The translations under genes were made by a program, and so were the position numbers. A stretch of DNA of 64,000 nt from Acanthamoeba sp. SK_2022b (taxonomy: Eukaryota; Discosea; Longamoebia; Acanthamoebidae), in NCBI GenBank assembly GCA_027943245.1, contig JANDJZ010001747.1:248001-312000 (forward strand), given 5' to 3'. Below, piece after piece: positions 12,443 to 22,876 of this stretch; positions within the stretch are counted from its first letter, which is position 1, and every line of letters begins with the position of its first letter. Under the pieces are notes generated by a model. That model did not search any database. It was not told the DNA's origin and worked only from the letters and a program-made list of their open reading frames with translations.

Positions 12443-14137
12443 ATGGCAACTTCGGGCACGCCTCAACCGGGCACCAGCTTCACCGGCGCACAATTGATCG
12501 TTCATCTGCTGGAGCGTCAGGGCATCACCACCGTCGCCGGCATTCCCGGCGGCGCGGCGCTGCCGCTGTATGACGCGCTGAGCCAAAGCACCCGCATTCA
12601 CCACGTGCTGGCGCGCCACGAACAGGGCGCGGGCTTTATGGCGCAGGGCATGGCGCGCGCCAACGGCAAAGCGGCGGTGTGCATCGCCTCCAGCGGGCCG
12701 GGCGCCACCAACCTGGTCACCGCCATCGCCGACGCCAAGCTCGACTCCATTCCGCTGGTGTGCATCACCGGTCAGGTGCCCTCCTCGATGATCGGCACCG
12801 ACGCCTTCCAGGAGGTGGACACCTACGGCATTTCCATTCCGATCACCAAGCACAACCATCTGGTACGCGATATCCGCGAACTGCCACAGGTGATCGGCGA
12901 CGCGTTCCGCATCGCCGAGTCCGGCCGCCCCGGCCCGGTCTGGATCGATGTGCCGAAAGACGTGCAGACCGCCACCATCACCCTGGAGGAGCTGCCGCCG
13001 ATCGCCGTACCGGACGCCGCACCGAGCTTCGATCCGGCGCTGGTTTCGCAGGCCGCCGCGATGATCAACCAGGCGAAACGCCCGATCCTCTACCTGGGCG
13101 GCGGCATCATCTGCGCCGACGCTCACCGGCAGGCGCTGGAACTGGCCGAACGCGCCGGTCTGCCTACCACCATGACGCTGATGGCGCTGGGAGCGATGCC
13201 GGTGGAACACCCGCTGTCGCTGGGCATGCTGGGCATGCACGCGGCGCGCAGCACCAACTTCATTCTGCAGGAGGCGGATCTGCTGATCGTGCTGGGCGCG
13301 CGCTTCGACGATCGGGCAATCGGCAAAACCGAGCAGTTCTGCCCTAACGCCGCCATCATTCACGTGGATATCGACCGCGCCGAGCTGGGCAAGGTCAAAC
13401 AGGCCAACGTGGCGATCCATGCCGACGTCGGCCAGGTACTGCAACAGCTGCTGCCGCAGATCGACACGCAGCCGCGCAGCGCGTGGCTGAGCACCGTCAA
13501 CGACCTGAAGCGCGAGTTCCCGTTCAACATGCCGAACGCCGACGATCCGCTGAGCCATTACGGCCTGGTGCTGGCCGCCGCGCGCTGCGTGGACGACAGC
13601 GCCATTATCACCACCGACGTGGGCCAGCATCAGATGTGGGTGGCGCAGGCCTATCCGCTGAGCCGGCCGCGCCAGTGGCTGACGTCGGGCGGGCTGGGCA
13701 CCATGGGCTTCGGTCTGCCGGCGGCGATCGGTGCGGCGCTGGCGGAGCCCGAGCGTAAAGTGCTGTGCTTCTCCGGCGACGGCAGCCTGATGATGAACAT
13801 TCAGGAAATGGCCACCGCCGTCGAACACGATCTGGACGTGAAAATCATTTTGATGAACAACCAGGCGCTGGGGCTGGTGCACCAGCAGCAAACCCTGTTC
13901 TACCAGCAGCGCATCTTCGCCGCCGCCTATCCGAAGCGCACCGATTTCCTGAAGATCGCCGCCGGATTCGGGTTGGATACCTGCGATTTGAACGCCGCGG
14001 AAGATCCGCAGGCCGCGCTGGCCGAAGCAATCCAACGCCCGGGCCCCTGCCTGATCCACGCGCTGATCGACATCAACGAAAAAGTGTTCCCGATGGTGCC
14101 GCCGGGCGCCGCCAACATCGACATGATTGGAGAATAA
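12443..14137 (+). CDS. ilvB: Acetolactate synthase I, large (catalytic) subunit
   Basis: A 564-residue thiamine-diphosphate enzyme that makes 2-acetolactate or 2-aceto-2-hydroxybutyrate for valine, leucine and isoleucine synthesis. The catalytic Glu region is LARHEQGAGFMAQGMAR; the ThDP-binding GDG...NN motif is SGDGSLMMN...ILMNNQALG. It is closest to E. coli IlvB rather than IlvI/IlvG. ATG 12443 follows a strong AGGACAGGAAC. Pairs with ilvN 3 bp downstream. In E. coli this operon is elsewhere on the chromosome. Confidence 0.96.
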   Translation: MATSGTPQPGTSFTGAQLIVHLLERQGITTVAGIPGGAALPLYDALSQSTRIHHVLARHEQGAGFMAQGMARANGKAAVCIASSGPGATNLVTAIADAKLDSIPLVCITGQVPSSMIGTDAFQEVDTYGISIPITKHNHLVRDIRELPQVIGDAFRIAESGRPGPVWIDVPKDVQTATITLEELPPIAVPDAAPSFDPALVSQAAAMINQAKRPILYLGGGIICADAHRQALELAERAGLPTTMTLMALGAMPVEHPLSLGMLGMHAARSTNFILQEADLLIVLGARFDDRAIGKTEQFCPNAAIIHVDIDRAELGKVKQANVAIHADVGQVLQQLLPQIDTQPRSAWLSTVNDLKREFPFNMPNADDPLSHYGLVLAAARCVDDSAIITTDVGQHQMWVAQAYPLSRPRQWLTSGGLGTMGFGLPAAIGAALAEPERKVLCFSGDGSLMMNIQEMATAVEHDLDVKIILMNNQALGLVHQQQTLFYQQRIFAAAYPKRTDFLKIAAGFGLDTCDLNAAEDPQAALAEAIQRPGPCLIHALIDINEKVFPMVPPGAANIDMIGE

Positions 14138-14140
14138 GCC

Positions 14141-14434
14141 ATGCTGCAACCACAAGATAAACCCCAGGTGATCCTGGAGCTGGCCGTGCGCAACCATCCC
14201 GGCGTCATGTCGCACGTTTGCGGGCTGTTCGCTCGCCGCGCGTTCAACGTCGAAGGCATTCTGTGTCTGCCGCTGAAGGACGGCCAGCAGAGCCGCATTT
14301 GGCTACTGGTGGCCGACGACCAACGGCTGGAGCAGATGATAAGCCAGGTGGAAAAGCTGGAGGACGTGCTGCAGGTGAAGCGCCACAGCGAAGACGTGCG
14401 GGTATTTGAACAGCTGGAAGCGTTCTTCCAGTAA
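14141..14434 (+). CDS. ilvN: Acetolactate synthase I, small (regulatory) subunit
   Basis: A 97-residue ACT-domain subunit conferring valine feedback inhibition and full activity on IlvB. The stretch [20 protein letters not shown] and the downstream [10 protein letters not shown] are the conserved ACT-domain start. Length matches E. coli IlvN (96 residues), unlike the longer IlvH. It is followed by a hairpin (14442-14457) without a T-run, and by the converging yabI. Confidence 0.96.
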   Translation: MLQPQDKPQVILELAVRNHPGVMSHVCGLFARRAFNVEGILCLPLKDGQQSRIWLLVADDQRLEQMISQVEKLEDVLQVKRHSEDVRVFEQLEAFFQ

Positions 14435-14441
14435 GGCGAAC

Positions 14442-14457
14442 GGGGGCTGACGCCCCC
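14442..14457. other. GC hairpin between convergent ilvN and yabI
   Basis: A 6-bp stem GGGGGC / GCCCCC with loop TGAC lies in the 29-bp gap between the two stop codons. It has no T-run on either strand, so its role in termination is uncertain. Confidence 0.5.
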
Positions 14458-14463
14458 TATCCA

Positions 14464-15240
14464 TTATGATGATTGCCCGGACAGCACCTGCCACAACAGG
14501 TGCCGATACACCGGCATCAGCGGCTGCTGGCTCAGCAGATAACCGACCGCCAGCGCCGCCAGCCAACTCACGGCGCACACTAAGCGCAGCCGCAGCGGCG
14601 TCAGCCACCGGCTCAGCCGATCGGCGTTGCGCTTGCCCTCACGCCACCAGCGCCAGCTCAGCCACACCGCCAGCCAGAGGGTGAGCGCCGCGGCGAGCAG
14701 CAGCCACTTGAACATCGCGCTGTTGGCGCCGGCGGGAATGTCGATCGCCACGCCCGCCAAAATGCCGGGGAAAAAATAGACCGGCGGCCAGGTCAGGCAG
14801 CCGATGATGTTCGGCAAGGCAAACTTGTACGGCGGCAGATCGAGCATGCCGGCCACCATCGGTACCAGCGGGCGCGTCGGGCCAACGAAGCGGCCGATCA
14901 GAACGGTCGCCATGCTGTGCTGGTGCAAGGCGTGTTCGGTTTTGTCGAGCAGCGCTTTGTTCTTCTTCAGGAATGACCAGCGGTGCAAGGGCCCTTTGAA
15001 GGCGCGGCCGACGAAATAGGAGATCCAGTCGCCGAGCAGGCAGCCGACGATCCCCGCCGCCCAGGCGTAGTAGAAGTCCACCTTGCCGCTGCCGATCAGG
15101 GCGCCGATGCTGGCCATCATCACCGTGCCGGGCAGCAGCAGCCCTACCAGCGCCAGCGACTCGAGAAAAGCGACCAGCAGGACGACCATCAGGGTGAAAG
15201 CCAGTGACTGGGTGATCAAATCTTGTAAATAGGCTTCCAT
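14464..15240 (-). CDS. yabI: DedA-family inner-membrane protein YabI
   Basis: A 258-residue membrane protein of the DedA/SNARE-associated (VTT) family. The conserved segments GLLLPGTVMMASIGALIGSG, LLGDWISYFVGRAF and GRFVGPTRPLVPMVAGM are present, with several membrane helices. DedA proteins are linked to undecaprenyl-phosphate or phospholipid recycling and membrane homeostasis; the exact role of YabI is not established. In E. coli it lies between thiQ and araC; here its upstream neighbour is polB. Confidence 0.93.
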   Translation of the reverse strand: MEAYLQDLITQSLAFTLMVVLLVAFLESLALVGLLLPGTVMMASIGALIGSGKVDFYYAWAAGIVGCLLGDWISYFVGRAFKGPLHRWSFLKKNKALLDKTEHALHQHSMATVLIGRFVGPTRPLVPMVAGMLDLPPYKFALPNIIGCLTWPPVYFFPGILAGVAIDIPAGANSAMFKWLLLAAALTLWLAVWLSWRWWREGKRNADRLSRWLTPLRLRLVCAVSWLAALAVGYLLSQQPLMPVYRHLLWQVLSGQSS

Positions 15241-15355
15241 TACACCTCTGCGGATTATTCGGCCAAACGGGGCGAAGGATTTTCCAGTGCCGCCGCAGAC
15301 GAGTCAATCGATGAATTGTATGCGTATTTGGCAACGCCGCACGGCAATGGACAAT

Positions 15356-15375
15356 CACTGTATAAAAACCCATAC
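15356..15375 (+). promoter_or_regulatory. Candidate LexA (SOS) box before polB
   Basis: The sequence CACTGTATAAAAACCCATAC matches CTG-N10-CAG except that the last half is CAT. The E. coli polB operator is the very similar CTGTATAAAACCACAG. A TATAAT at 15376-15381 abuts it, so a bound repressor would cover the promoter. It lies about 80 bp before the polB start. Confidence 0.55.
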
Positions 15376-15454
15376 TATAATTTATCTATATTAGCGCCAA
15401 AACCGACATCTCGCTGAATGTCGCGCACGCCGCCCGGCGGAAGACGAAGGGGTT

Positions 15455-17821
15455 ATGACAGCACTGCAACAGGGTTTCCTGCTCACTCGCCACTGGCGCG
15501 ACACGCCCGCCGGCACCGAGGTCGAATTTTGGCTGGCGACCGACGCGGGCCCGCGTCAGTTGCGTCTACCGCCGCAAACCTCGGTGGCGTTTATCCCCGC
15601 CGAACAAAAGCCGCGCGCGGAACAGCTGCTGCGCGAAGAACGGCAAGTCGAACTGAAACCGCTGGCGCTGACGGATTTTCATCACCGCCCGATGCTGGGG
15701 CTGTACTGCCGCCAGCACCGTCAGCTCATCAAGCTGGAAAAGCTGCTGCGGGAAGGCGGCGTTACGGTCTACGAGGCCGACATTCGCCCGCCCGAGCGCT
15801 ACCTGATGGAACGCTTCATCACCGCGCCGGTGTGGTTCAACGGCCAGGGCAACGGCGATGGGCCGTTGCTCAATGGCCAGATGAAGCCGGCGCCGGACTA
15901 CCGCCCGACGCTCAGGCTGGTGTCGCTGGATATCGAAACCACCGCCCACGGCGAACTTTACTCCATCGCGCTGGAAGGCTGCGGCCAGCGCCAGGTCTAC
16001 ATGCTGGGGCCGGCCAACGGTGGCGATGCGCCGCTGGATTTCGATCTGGAATACTGCGCCAGCCGCCCCCAGCTGCTGGAACGGTTGAACGCGTGGCTGG
16101 AGCGCCACGATCCTGACGCCATCATCGGCTGGAACCTGGTGCAGTTCGATCTGCGGGTGCTGCAAAAGCACGCCGAACGCTACCAGATCCCGCTGCGGCT
16201 GGGGCGCGGCGGCAACCTGCTGGAGTGGCGCGAGCACGGCTTCAAACAGAACCACTTTTTCGCCGCCGCCGCCGGCCGCCTGATCATCGACGGCATCGAA
16301 GCGCTGAAATCCGCCACCTGGAACTTCCCCTCCTTCAGCCTGGAATACGTTTCGCAGGCGCTGCTGGGCGAAGGCAAGGCGATCGACAACCCTTATCAGC
16401 GCATGGCGGAGATCGACCGACGCTTCGCCGAAGACAAGCCGGCGCTGGCCCGCTACAACCTGAAGGACTGCGAGCTGGTGACGCGCATCTTCGCCAAGGC
16501 CGACCTGCTCAACTTCCTGCTGGAACGCGCCACCGTCACCGGGCTGGCGGCCGATCGCAGCGGCGGATCGGTCGCGGCCTTCAGCCACCTCTATATGCCG
16601 CGCATGCACCGCCTGGGCTTTGTCGCCCCCAACCTCGGCGAACAGCCGGAGGAACACAGCCCCGGCGGCTTCGTGATGGACTCCCAGCCCGGCCTGTACG
16701 ATTCGGTGCTGGTGCTGGACTATAAAAGCCTGTACCCGTCGATCATCCGCACCTTCCTGATCGATCCGGTCGGATTGGTGGAAGGCATGCGCCACCCAAG
16801 CGACGCCGACTCGGTGCCCGGCTTTCGCAACGCCCGCTTCTCGCGCAGCAAACACTGCCTGCCGGCGATCGTCGAACAGATCTGGCAGGGGCGCGAAGCC
16901 GCCAAGCGCCAGCACAACAAGCCCCTGTCGCAGGCGCTAAAGATCATCATGAACGCGCTGTACGGCGTGCTGGGATCGAGCGGCTGCCGCTTCTTCGATC
17001 CGCGGCTGGCGTCGTCTATCACCCTGCGCGGCCACGAGATCATGCGCCAAACCCGCGAGCTGATCGAAGCCGAAGGCTATCAGGTGATTTACGGCGATAC
17101 CGACTCCACCTTCGTGTGGCTGAAACAGCCGCATGACGAGCAGCAGGCGGCGCAGATCGGCCGGGCGCTGGTGCAGCGGGTCAACGCCTGGTGGCAGCAG
17201 CATCTGCAGCAGCAGTTCGGGCTGGAGAACGCGCTGGAGCTGGAGTTCGAAACCCACTATTCCCGCTTCCTGATGCCGACCATTCGCGGCGCCGAACAGG
17301 GCAGCAAGAAGCGCTACGCCGGCCTGATCGCACGCGCCGGCGGCGAGGAAGAGATGGTGTACAAAGGTCTGGAAACGGTGCGCACCGACTGGACGCCTCT
17401 GGCGCAGCAGTTCCAGCAGCAGCTCTATCAGCGCATCTTCAAACGGCAGCCCTACCAGGACTATGTGCGCGACTACGTCGGCAAAACCCTGAACGGCGAC
17501 TTCGACGATCAGCTGGTGTACCGCAAGCGCCTGCGCAGAAAGCTCGACGACTATCAGCGCAACGTGCCGCCGCACGCCCGCGCCGCGCGCATCGCCGACG
17601 ACTACAACCGCAGCCAGGGGCGGCCGCTGCAGTATCAGAACGGCGGCTGGATCAGCTACGTGATGACCGTCGCCGGGCCGGAACCGCTGGAAACCCGTCA
17701 TTCGCCCATCGACTATCAGCATTACCTCGAACGCCAACTGCAACCGGTGGCAGACGCTATACTCCCTTTCTTGCACGACGATTTCACCACGCTGGTCACC
17801 GGGCAGATGGGGCTGTTTTGA
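15455..17821 (+). CDS. polB: DNA polymerase II
   Basis: A 788-residue family-B DNA polymerase (E. coli 783). The exonuclease motif Exo I is [12 protein letters not shown] (about residues 155-165); polymerase motif A is [13 protein letters not shown]; motif C is [10 protein letters not shown]. All catalytic acidic residues are intact. Pol II is an SOS-induced polymerase used in replication restart and translesion synthesis. A near-consensus LexA box lies upstream. Confidence 0.97.
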   Translation: MTALQQGFLLTRHWRDTPAGTEVEFWLATDAGPRQLRLPPQTSVAFIPAEQKPRAEQLLREERQVELKPLALTDFHHRPMLGLYCRQHRQLIKLEKLLREGGVTVYEADIRPPERYLMERFITAPVWFNGQGNGDGPLLNGQMKPAPDYRPTLRLVSLDIETTAHGELYSIALEGCGQRQVYMLGPANGGDAPLDFDLEYCASRPQLLERLNAWLERHDPDAIIGWNLVQFDLRVLQKHAERYQIPLRLGRGGNLLEWREHGFKQNHFFAAAAGRLIIDGIEALKSATWNFPSFSLEYVSQALLGEGKAIDNPYQRMAEIDRRFAEDKPALARYNLKDCELVTRIFAKADLLNFLLERATVTGLAADRSGGSVAAFSHLYMPRMHRLGFVAPNLGEQPEEHSPGGFVMDSQPGLYDSVLVLDYKSLYPSIIRTFLIDPVGLVEGMRHPSDADSVPGFRNARFSRSKHCLPAIVEQIWQGREAAKRQHNKPLSQALKIIMNALYGVLGSSGCRFFDPRLASSITLRGHEIMRQTRELIEAEGYQVIYGDTDSTFVWLKQPHDEQQAAQIGRALVQRVNAWWQQHLQQQFGLENALELEFETHYSRFLMPTIRGAEQGSKKRYAGLIARAGGEEEMVYKGLETVRTDWTPLAQQFQQQLYQRIFKRQPYQDYVRDYVGKTLNGDFDDQLVYRKRLRRKLDDYQRNVPPHARAARIADDYNRSQGRPLQYQNGGWISYVMTVAGPEPLETRHSPIDYQHYLERQLQPVADAILPFLHDDFTTLVTGQMGLF

Positions 17822-18068
17822 GATTGCGCCAGGTTAAGAAAAATCATCCGGTTTTGCAGGTGACGAACGCGCCGCCTTCCATTACCATAGCGCCCTTCCC
17901 AAAACTGAACCACGCTTAGCCCTGCCGTCTCGCGACGTCTGCATGGCGTGAACGGCTATTGCCCGTCAAATTTAAAACAAACCGGGATTAGCAGACGTTC
18001 AGTACAGGTGCCGCGGCCCTTCCCGCCCGGTAACAAGACTTACTTACAAAGAATCGAGCCGACAATAT

Positions 18069-20975
18069 ATGCCTTTTACTCTTGGTCAACGCTGGATCAG
18101 CGACACGGAAAGCGAATTAGGACTGGGCACCGTCGTGGCGCTGGACGCGCGCATGATTACCCTGCTTTTCCCCGCCACCGGTGAAAACCGCCTCTATGCC
18201 AGAAACGATTCGCCGATCACCCGCGTGATGTTCAACCCGGGCGATACCGTCAGCAGCCACGAGGGATGGCAGCTGCAGGTGGAAGAGGTGAAAGAGGAAA
18301 ACGGTCTGTTGACCTATATCGGCACCCGCCAGGACACCCAGGAAAGCGGCGTAGCGATGCGCGAAGTCCTGCTGGACAGCAAGCTGACCTTCAGCAAACC
18401 GCAGGATCGTCTGTTCGCCGGCCAGATAGACCGCATGGACCGTTTCGCGCTGCGTTTCCGCGCGCGCAAATACCAGAGCGAGCAGTATCGCCTGCCGTTC
18501 GCCGGCCTGCGCGGCATGCGCGCCAGCCTGATCCCGCACCAGTTGCACATCGCCCATGAAGTCGGCCAGCGCCATGCGCCGCGCGTCCTGCTGGCGGACG
18601 AAGTCGGCCTCGGCAAAACCATCGAAGCCGGCATGATCATCCACCAGCAGCTGCTGGCGGGCCGCGCCGAGCGCGTGCTGATCGTGGTGCCGGAAACGCT
18701 GCAGCACCAGTGGCTGGTGGAGATGATGCGCCGCTTCAACCTCTACTTCTCGCTGTTCGACGACAGCCGCTACGCCGAAGCCAAGCTCGACAGCAGCAAC
18801 CCGTTCGAAACCGAACAGCTGGTGATCTGCTCGCTGGACTTCGTGCGCCGCAACAAGCAGCGCCTGGAAGAGCTGGCGGACGCCCAGTGGGATCTGCTGG
18901 TGGTCGACGAAGCGCACCACCTGGCCTGGAGCGAAGAAGCGCCGAGCCGCGAATATCAGGTGATCGAACAGCTGGCCGAGCATATCCCCGGCGTGCTGCT
19001 GCTGACCGCCACCCCGGAGCAGCTGGGCCAACAGAGCCACTTCGCGCGCCTGCGCCTGCTCGATCCGAACCGTTTCCACGACTACGGCGAGTTCGTTGCC
19101 GAGCAGCAGAAATACCGCCCGGTGGCCGACGCCGTCACTCTGCTGCTGAGCGGTGAGCGCCTGGCCGATGACAAGCTGAACCTGCTGGGCGAGCTGATCG
19201 ACGAGCAGGACATCGAACCGTTGCTCAAAGCCGCCAACAGCGAAGGTGACAACGCCGAGCAGGCGCGTCAGGAGCTGGTTTCCATGCTGATGGATCGCCA
19301 CGGCACCAGCCGCGTGCTGTTCCGCAACACCCGTAACGGCGTGAAGGGCTTCCCGCACCGCAACCTGCACCAGATCAAGCTGCCGTTGCCGACCCAGTAC
19401 CAGACCGCGATCAAAGTCTCCGGCATCATGGGCGCCAAGAAGTCCGTCGAAGCGCGCGCGCGCGACATGCTGTACCCGGAGCAGATCTATCAGGAATTCG
19501 AAGGCGAAAACGCCACCTGGTGGAACTTCGACCCGCGCGTCGAGTGGCTGCTGGACTACCTGCTGGCCAACCGCAACGAAAAAGTGCTGGTGATCTGCGC
19601 CAAGGCCGACACCGCTCTGCAGCTGGAGCAGGTACTGCGCGAGCGTGAAGCGATCCGCGCCGCGGTGTTCCACGAAGGGCTGTCGATCATCGAGCGCGAC
19701 CGCGCCGCCGCCTACTTCGCTTCCGAAGAGGAAGGCGCGCAGGTGCTGCTGTGTTCCGAGATCGGCTCCGAAGGCCGCAACTTCCAGTTCGCCAGCCAGC
19801 TGGTGATGTTCGATCTGCCGTTCAACCCGGATCTGCTGGAGCAGCGTATCGGCCGTCTGGACCGTATCGGCCAGATGCACGATATCCAAATCATGGTGCC
19901 TTACCTGGAGCACACCGCGCAGGCGGTGCTGGGCCGCTGGTTCCACGAGGGGCTGGATGCCTTCGAACACACCTGCCCGACCGGCCGCACCATCTACGAC
20001 AGCTGCTACGAGCAGTTGATCGGCTATCTGGCCGCGCCGACCGAACAGGAAGGCTTCGACGAATTCATCCACGCCTGCCGCCAGCAGCACGATCAGTTGA
20101 AAGCGCAGCTGGAACAGGGCCGCGACCGCCTGCTGGAGATGCACTCCAACGGCGGCGACAAAGCCCAGGCGCTGGCCGCCGCCATCGCCGAGCAGGATAA
20201 CGACGTCAATCTGGTGGGCTTCGCGCTCAACCTGTTCGACATCGTCGGCATCAATCAGGAAGACCGCAGCGACAACCTGATCGTGCTGACGCCGTCCGAT
20301 CATATGCTGGTGCCGGACTTCCCGGGCCTGCCGCAGGACGGCTGCACCGTCACCTTCGACCGCGATCGGGCGCTGTCGCGCGAAGACGCGCAGTTCGTCA
20401 GCTGGGAGCACCCGATCATCCGCAACGGCCTGGATCTGATCCTGTCCGGCGACACCGGCAGCTGCGCAGTGTCCCTGTTGAAAAACAAAGCGTTGCCGGT
20501 CGGCACCCTGCTGGTTGAGCTGGTCTACGTGGTGGAAGCCCAGGCGCCGAAGCACCTGCAGCTGACCCGCTTCCTGCCGCCGACGCCGATCCGCATGCTG
20601 ATGGACCGCAAGGGCACCAACCTGGCGGCGCAGGTCGAGTTCGAAAGCTTCAACCGCCAGCTGAACGCGGTCAACCGCCACACCTCCAGCAAGCTGGTCA
20701 ACGCCGTGCAGCAAGACGTGCACGCCATGCTGCAGCAGGCGGAAAGCCTGGTGGAAGCGCAGGCGCGCACGCTTATCGAACAGGCGAAGCAAGAGGCGGA
20801 CGACAAGCTGAGCGCCGAGCTGGCGCGTCTGGAAGCGCTGAAGGCGGTCAACCCGAACATCCGCGACGACGAAGTCGAAGCGCTGGAGTTCAACCGCCGT
20901 CAGGTGCTGGCCAACCTCAATGAAGCCGGCTGGCGCCTGGACGCCATTCGTCTGGTGGTGGTCACCCACCAGTAA
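18069..20975 (+). CDS. rapA: RNA polymerase-associated protein RapA (SWI2/SNF2 ATPase)
   Basis: A 968-residue protein, exactly the E. coli length. Walker A is [13 protein letters not shown], the DEAH box is [10 protein letters not shown], and later helicase motifs ([22 protein letters not shown]) are present. RapA binds RNA polymerase and recycles it after transcription. The 247-bp gap after polB holds its promoter region; no intrinsic terminator for polB is visible there. Confidence 0.97.
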   Translation: MPFTLGQRWISDTESELGLGTVVALDARMITLLFPATGENRLYARNDSPITRVMFNPGDTVSSHEGWQLQVEEVKEENGLLTYIGTRQDTQESGVAMREVLLDSKLTFSKPQDRLFAGQIDRMDRFALRFRARKYQSEQYRLPFAGLRGMRASLIPHQLHIAHEVGQRHAPRVLLADEVGLGKTIEAGMIIHQQLLAGRAERVLIVVPETLQHQWLVEMMRRFNLYFSLFDDSRYAEAKLDSSNPFETEQLVICSLDFVRRNKQRLEELADAQWDLLVVDEAHHLAWSEEAPSREYQVIEQLAEHIPGVLLLTATPEQLGQQSHFARLRLLDPNRFHDYGEFVAEQQKYRPVADAVTLLLSGERLADDKLNLLGELIDEQDIEPLLKAANSEGDNAEQARQELVSMLMDRHGTSRVLFRNTRNGVKGFPHRNLHQIKLPLPTQYQTAIKVSGIMGAKKSVEARARDMLYPEQIYQEFEGENATWWNFDPRVEWLLDYLLANRNEKVLVICAKADTALQLEQVLREREAIRAAVFHEGLSIIERDRAAAYFASEEEGAQVLLCSEIGSEGRNFQFASQLVMFDLPFNPDLLEQRIGRLDRIGQMHDIQIMVPYLEHTAQAVLGRWFHEGLDAFEHTCPTGRTIYDSCYEQLIGYLAAPTEQEGFDEFIHACRQQHDQLKAQLEQGRDRLLEMHSNGGDKAQALAAAIAEQDNDVNLVGFALNLFDIVGINQEDRSDNLIVLTPSDHMLVPDFPGLPQDGCTVTFDRDRALSREDAQFVSWEHPIIRNGLDLILSGDTGSCAVSLLKNKALPVGTLLVELVYVVEAQAPKHLQLTRFLPPTPIRMLMDRKGTNLAAQVEFESFNRQLNAVNRHTSSKLVNAVQQDVHAMLQQAESLVEAQARTLIEQAKQEADDKLSAELARLEALKAVNPNIRDDEVEALEFNRRQVLANLNEAGWRLDAIRLVVVTHQ

Positions 20976-20986
20976 CCGGCGCGACG

Positions 20987-21008
20987 CGGGGAGGCAACCG
21001 CCTCCCCG
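20987..21008 (+). other. Strong hairpin between rapA and rluA, no T-run
   Basis: A 9-bp perfect stem CGGGGAGGC / GCCTCCCCG with loop AACC lies 11 bp after the rapA stop and 25 bp before rluA. The following sequence (TTCGGCCC) is not U-rich, so it is more likely an intercistronic mRNA structure than a terminator. Confidence 0.55.
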
Positions 21009-21032
21009 TTCGGCCCTTATCGCGGAGCCAAG

Positions 21033-21683
21033 ATGGAACCCTACAATCCCCCGCAGGACCCGCTGCACATCCTGTATCAGGATGAACACATCATGGTGGT
21101 CAACAAGCCCAGCGGCTTGCTGTCGGTGCCCGGCCGCGCGCCGGAAAACAAAGACAGCCTGATGACCCGTATTCAGGCCGCTCATCCGGCCGCCGAATCG
21201 GTGCACCGGCTGGACATGGCCACCAGCGGGGTGATCGTGGTGGCGCTCAACAAGGCCGCCGAGCGTGAGCTGAAGCGTCAGTTTCGCGAACGCGAACCGA
21301 AGAAATCCTATATCGCCCGCGTTTGGGGGCATATGGAGCATGACGAAGGGTTGGTGGACTTGCCGCTGATCTGCGATTGGCCGAACCGGCCGCTGCAGAA
21401 AGTGTGTTTTGACACCGGCAAAGCGGCGCAAACGGAGTATCTGGTGCTGTCGCGCGACGCCGACGGCAGCACCCGCGTGAAGCTAACGCCGATCACCGGC
21501 CGCTCGCACCAGCTGCGGGTGCACATGCTGGCGCTGGGGCATCCGATCCTCGGCGACGGTTTCTACGCCCCGCCGGAGGCCAAGGCGATGGCGCCGCGGC
21601 TGCAGCTGCATGCGCAAGAGCTGCGCATCACCCACCCCGCCTTCCAGACGCCGATGCACTTTCGCGCCGAGCCGGATTTCTAA
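21033..21683 (+). CDS. rluA: 23S rRNA/tRNA pseudouridine synthase A
   Basis: A 216-residue RluA-family enzyme that modifies U746 of 23S rRNA and U32 of several tRNAs. The catalytic aspartate motif is HRLDMATSGV; the KPSGLLSVPGR and GRSHQLRVHM segments are also conserved. GGAG is five bases before ATG 21033. It follows rapA on the same strand as in E. coli. Confidence 0.96.
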   Translation: MEPYNPPQDPLHILYQDEHIMVVNKPSGLLSVPGRAPENKDSLMTRIQAAHPAAESVHRLDMATSGVIVVALNKAAERELKRQFREREPKKSYIARVWGHMEHDEGLVDLPLICDWPNRPLQKVCFDTGKAAQTEYLVLSRDADGSTRVKLTPITGRSHQLRVHMLALGHPILGDGFYAPPEAKAMAPRLQLHAQELRITHPAFQTPMHFRAEPDF

Positions 21684-21697
21684 GCGCATCACCCAGG

Positions 21698-21825
21698 GAT
21701 ACCCTAAATAATTCGAGTTGCAGGAAGGCGGCAACTAAGCGCAGCCCCGGGAGCGTACAAAAAGTACGTGACCGGGGTAAGCGCGGGCAGCCAACACACC
21801 TGCAGCTCGAAGTATGACGGGTATC
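21698..21825. repeat. ~128-bp imperfect palindromic intergenic repeat (YPAL-like)
   Basis: The ends are inverted: GATACCCTAAATAATTCGAG against CTCGAAGTATGACGGGTATC, flanking an inner palindromic core around GTACAAAAAGTAC with a CCCCGG/CCGGGG arm. It lies in the gap between convergent rluA and djlA and codes for nothing. It resembles the palindromic repeats scattered between genes in Yersinia and Serratia genomes; the family name is an inference from memory of its termini. Confidence 0.8.
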
Positions 21826-21826
21826 G

Positions 21827-22648
21827 TTATTTAAAGCCTTTCTCGCGTTTGATCAGGTCGTACGCCGCCTGAATCTCCTGCGCTTTCTGCTTGGCCATTT
21901 CCATCATCTGCGGCGGCAAGCCTTTCGCCACCAGCTTATCCGGATGGTGTTCGCTCATCAGTTTGCGGTAGGCGCGTTTGATGGTGGCGGCATCGTCGCT
22001 GCTGCGCACGCCGAGCACCTTGCACGCGTCGTCGAGCGTCGGGCCGCGCTGAGCCTGCTGATAGCCGCCCTGCGAATATCCGCCCTGCTGACCGCCGCCG
22101 AACTGGCGCCCACCTTCCATCATGCTGAGGAACTGGTCGAACTGCGCGCGTGAAATGCCCAGCTCCTCGGCGATGACGTACAGCACCTGGCGTTCGTTCG
22201 GGTGCAGCGAGCCGTCGGCGAACGCCGCCTGAATCTGAATTTCCAGAAACATCCGAATCAAATCGAAGCGGCCAAAACAGATGCTGCGGAACTGCTGCAG
22301 CGTCTCACGCAGCGGGAACTGGCTCTGTTTGCCCTCGCGGAACGCCTGCTGCGCCGCGGTCCGCGCTTCGCCGTGCAGCTGCAGGCGATCCATGAACAGG
22401 CTGGCGATCTGGATATCCGCCTCGGTAACGCGTCCTTTGGATTTGGTCAGGTGGCCCATCACCTGAAAAGTGGTGCGGAAAAACAGCGTTTGCCGCGTTT
22501 GCTGGTCGGTGAAGAACCCCCGGCTGCGCTTGTTGCTGCGCGCCGTATCGATCATATGACCGATAATCAGCCCCAGAACTACACCCCAGAATCCCGCGCC
22601 AGACCAGATGGCGACGATGACGCCGAGCAGTTTTCCCCAATACTGCAT
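21827..22648 (-). CDS. djlA: Co-chaperone DjlA
   Basis: A 273-residue membrane-anchored DnaK co-chaperone. A single N-terminal membrane helix ([20 protein letters not shown]) is followed by a TerB-like region and a C-terminal J domain with HPD ([10 protein letters not shown]). ATG 22648 (MQYWGK) agrees with E. coli; an upstream in-frame ATG at 22666 adds six residues. The Q/G-rich linker (about 190-215) is typical. Convergent with rluA across the palindromic repeat. Confidence 0.95.
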   Translation of the reverse strand: MQYWGKLLGVIVAIWSGAGFWGVVLGLIIGHMIDTARSNKRSRGFFTDQQTRQTLFFRTTFQVMGHLTKSKGRVTEADIQIASLFMDRLQLHGEARTAAQQAFREGKQSQFPLRETLQQFRSICFGRFDLIRMFLEIQIQAAFADGSLHPNERQVLYVIAEELGISRAQFDQFLSMMEGGRQFGGGQQGGYSQGGYQQAQRGPTLDDACKVLGVRSSDDAATIKRAYRKLMSEHHPDKLVAKGLPPQMMEMAKQKAQEIQAAYDLIKREKGFK

Positions 22649-22876
22649 ATACTCCTCAATTATCATGCCGAAAGCCGCCTACTCCCCTTCGCTTCAGGAA
22701 AGGGTGCAGGCGATTTTTCCTAGAATTTGGATTATCATACCTGTCATTTATCTTTGCGCCTAACGACGACGCAAGTAAACGGCTGGATTTAGCACTAGCG
22801 CAACGCAGATGAGTAATATAGTCTCTGACCGTTTGCCGGACATGACGCCTCTGATGACGGAACACCAAAACCGCGT

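Noticed and set aside
18117..21431. Very long (1104-codon) minus-strand ORF opposite rapA and rluA
   Set aside because: Shadow ORF caused by high GC and codon bias; both plus-strand genes are clear full-length homologues.
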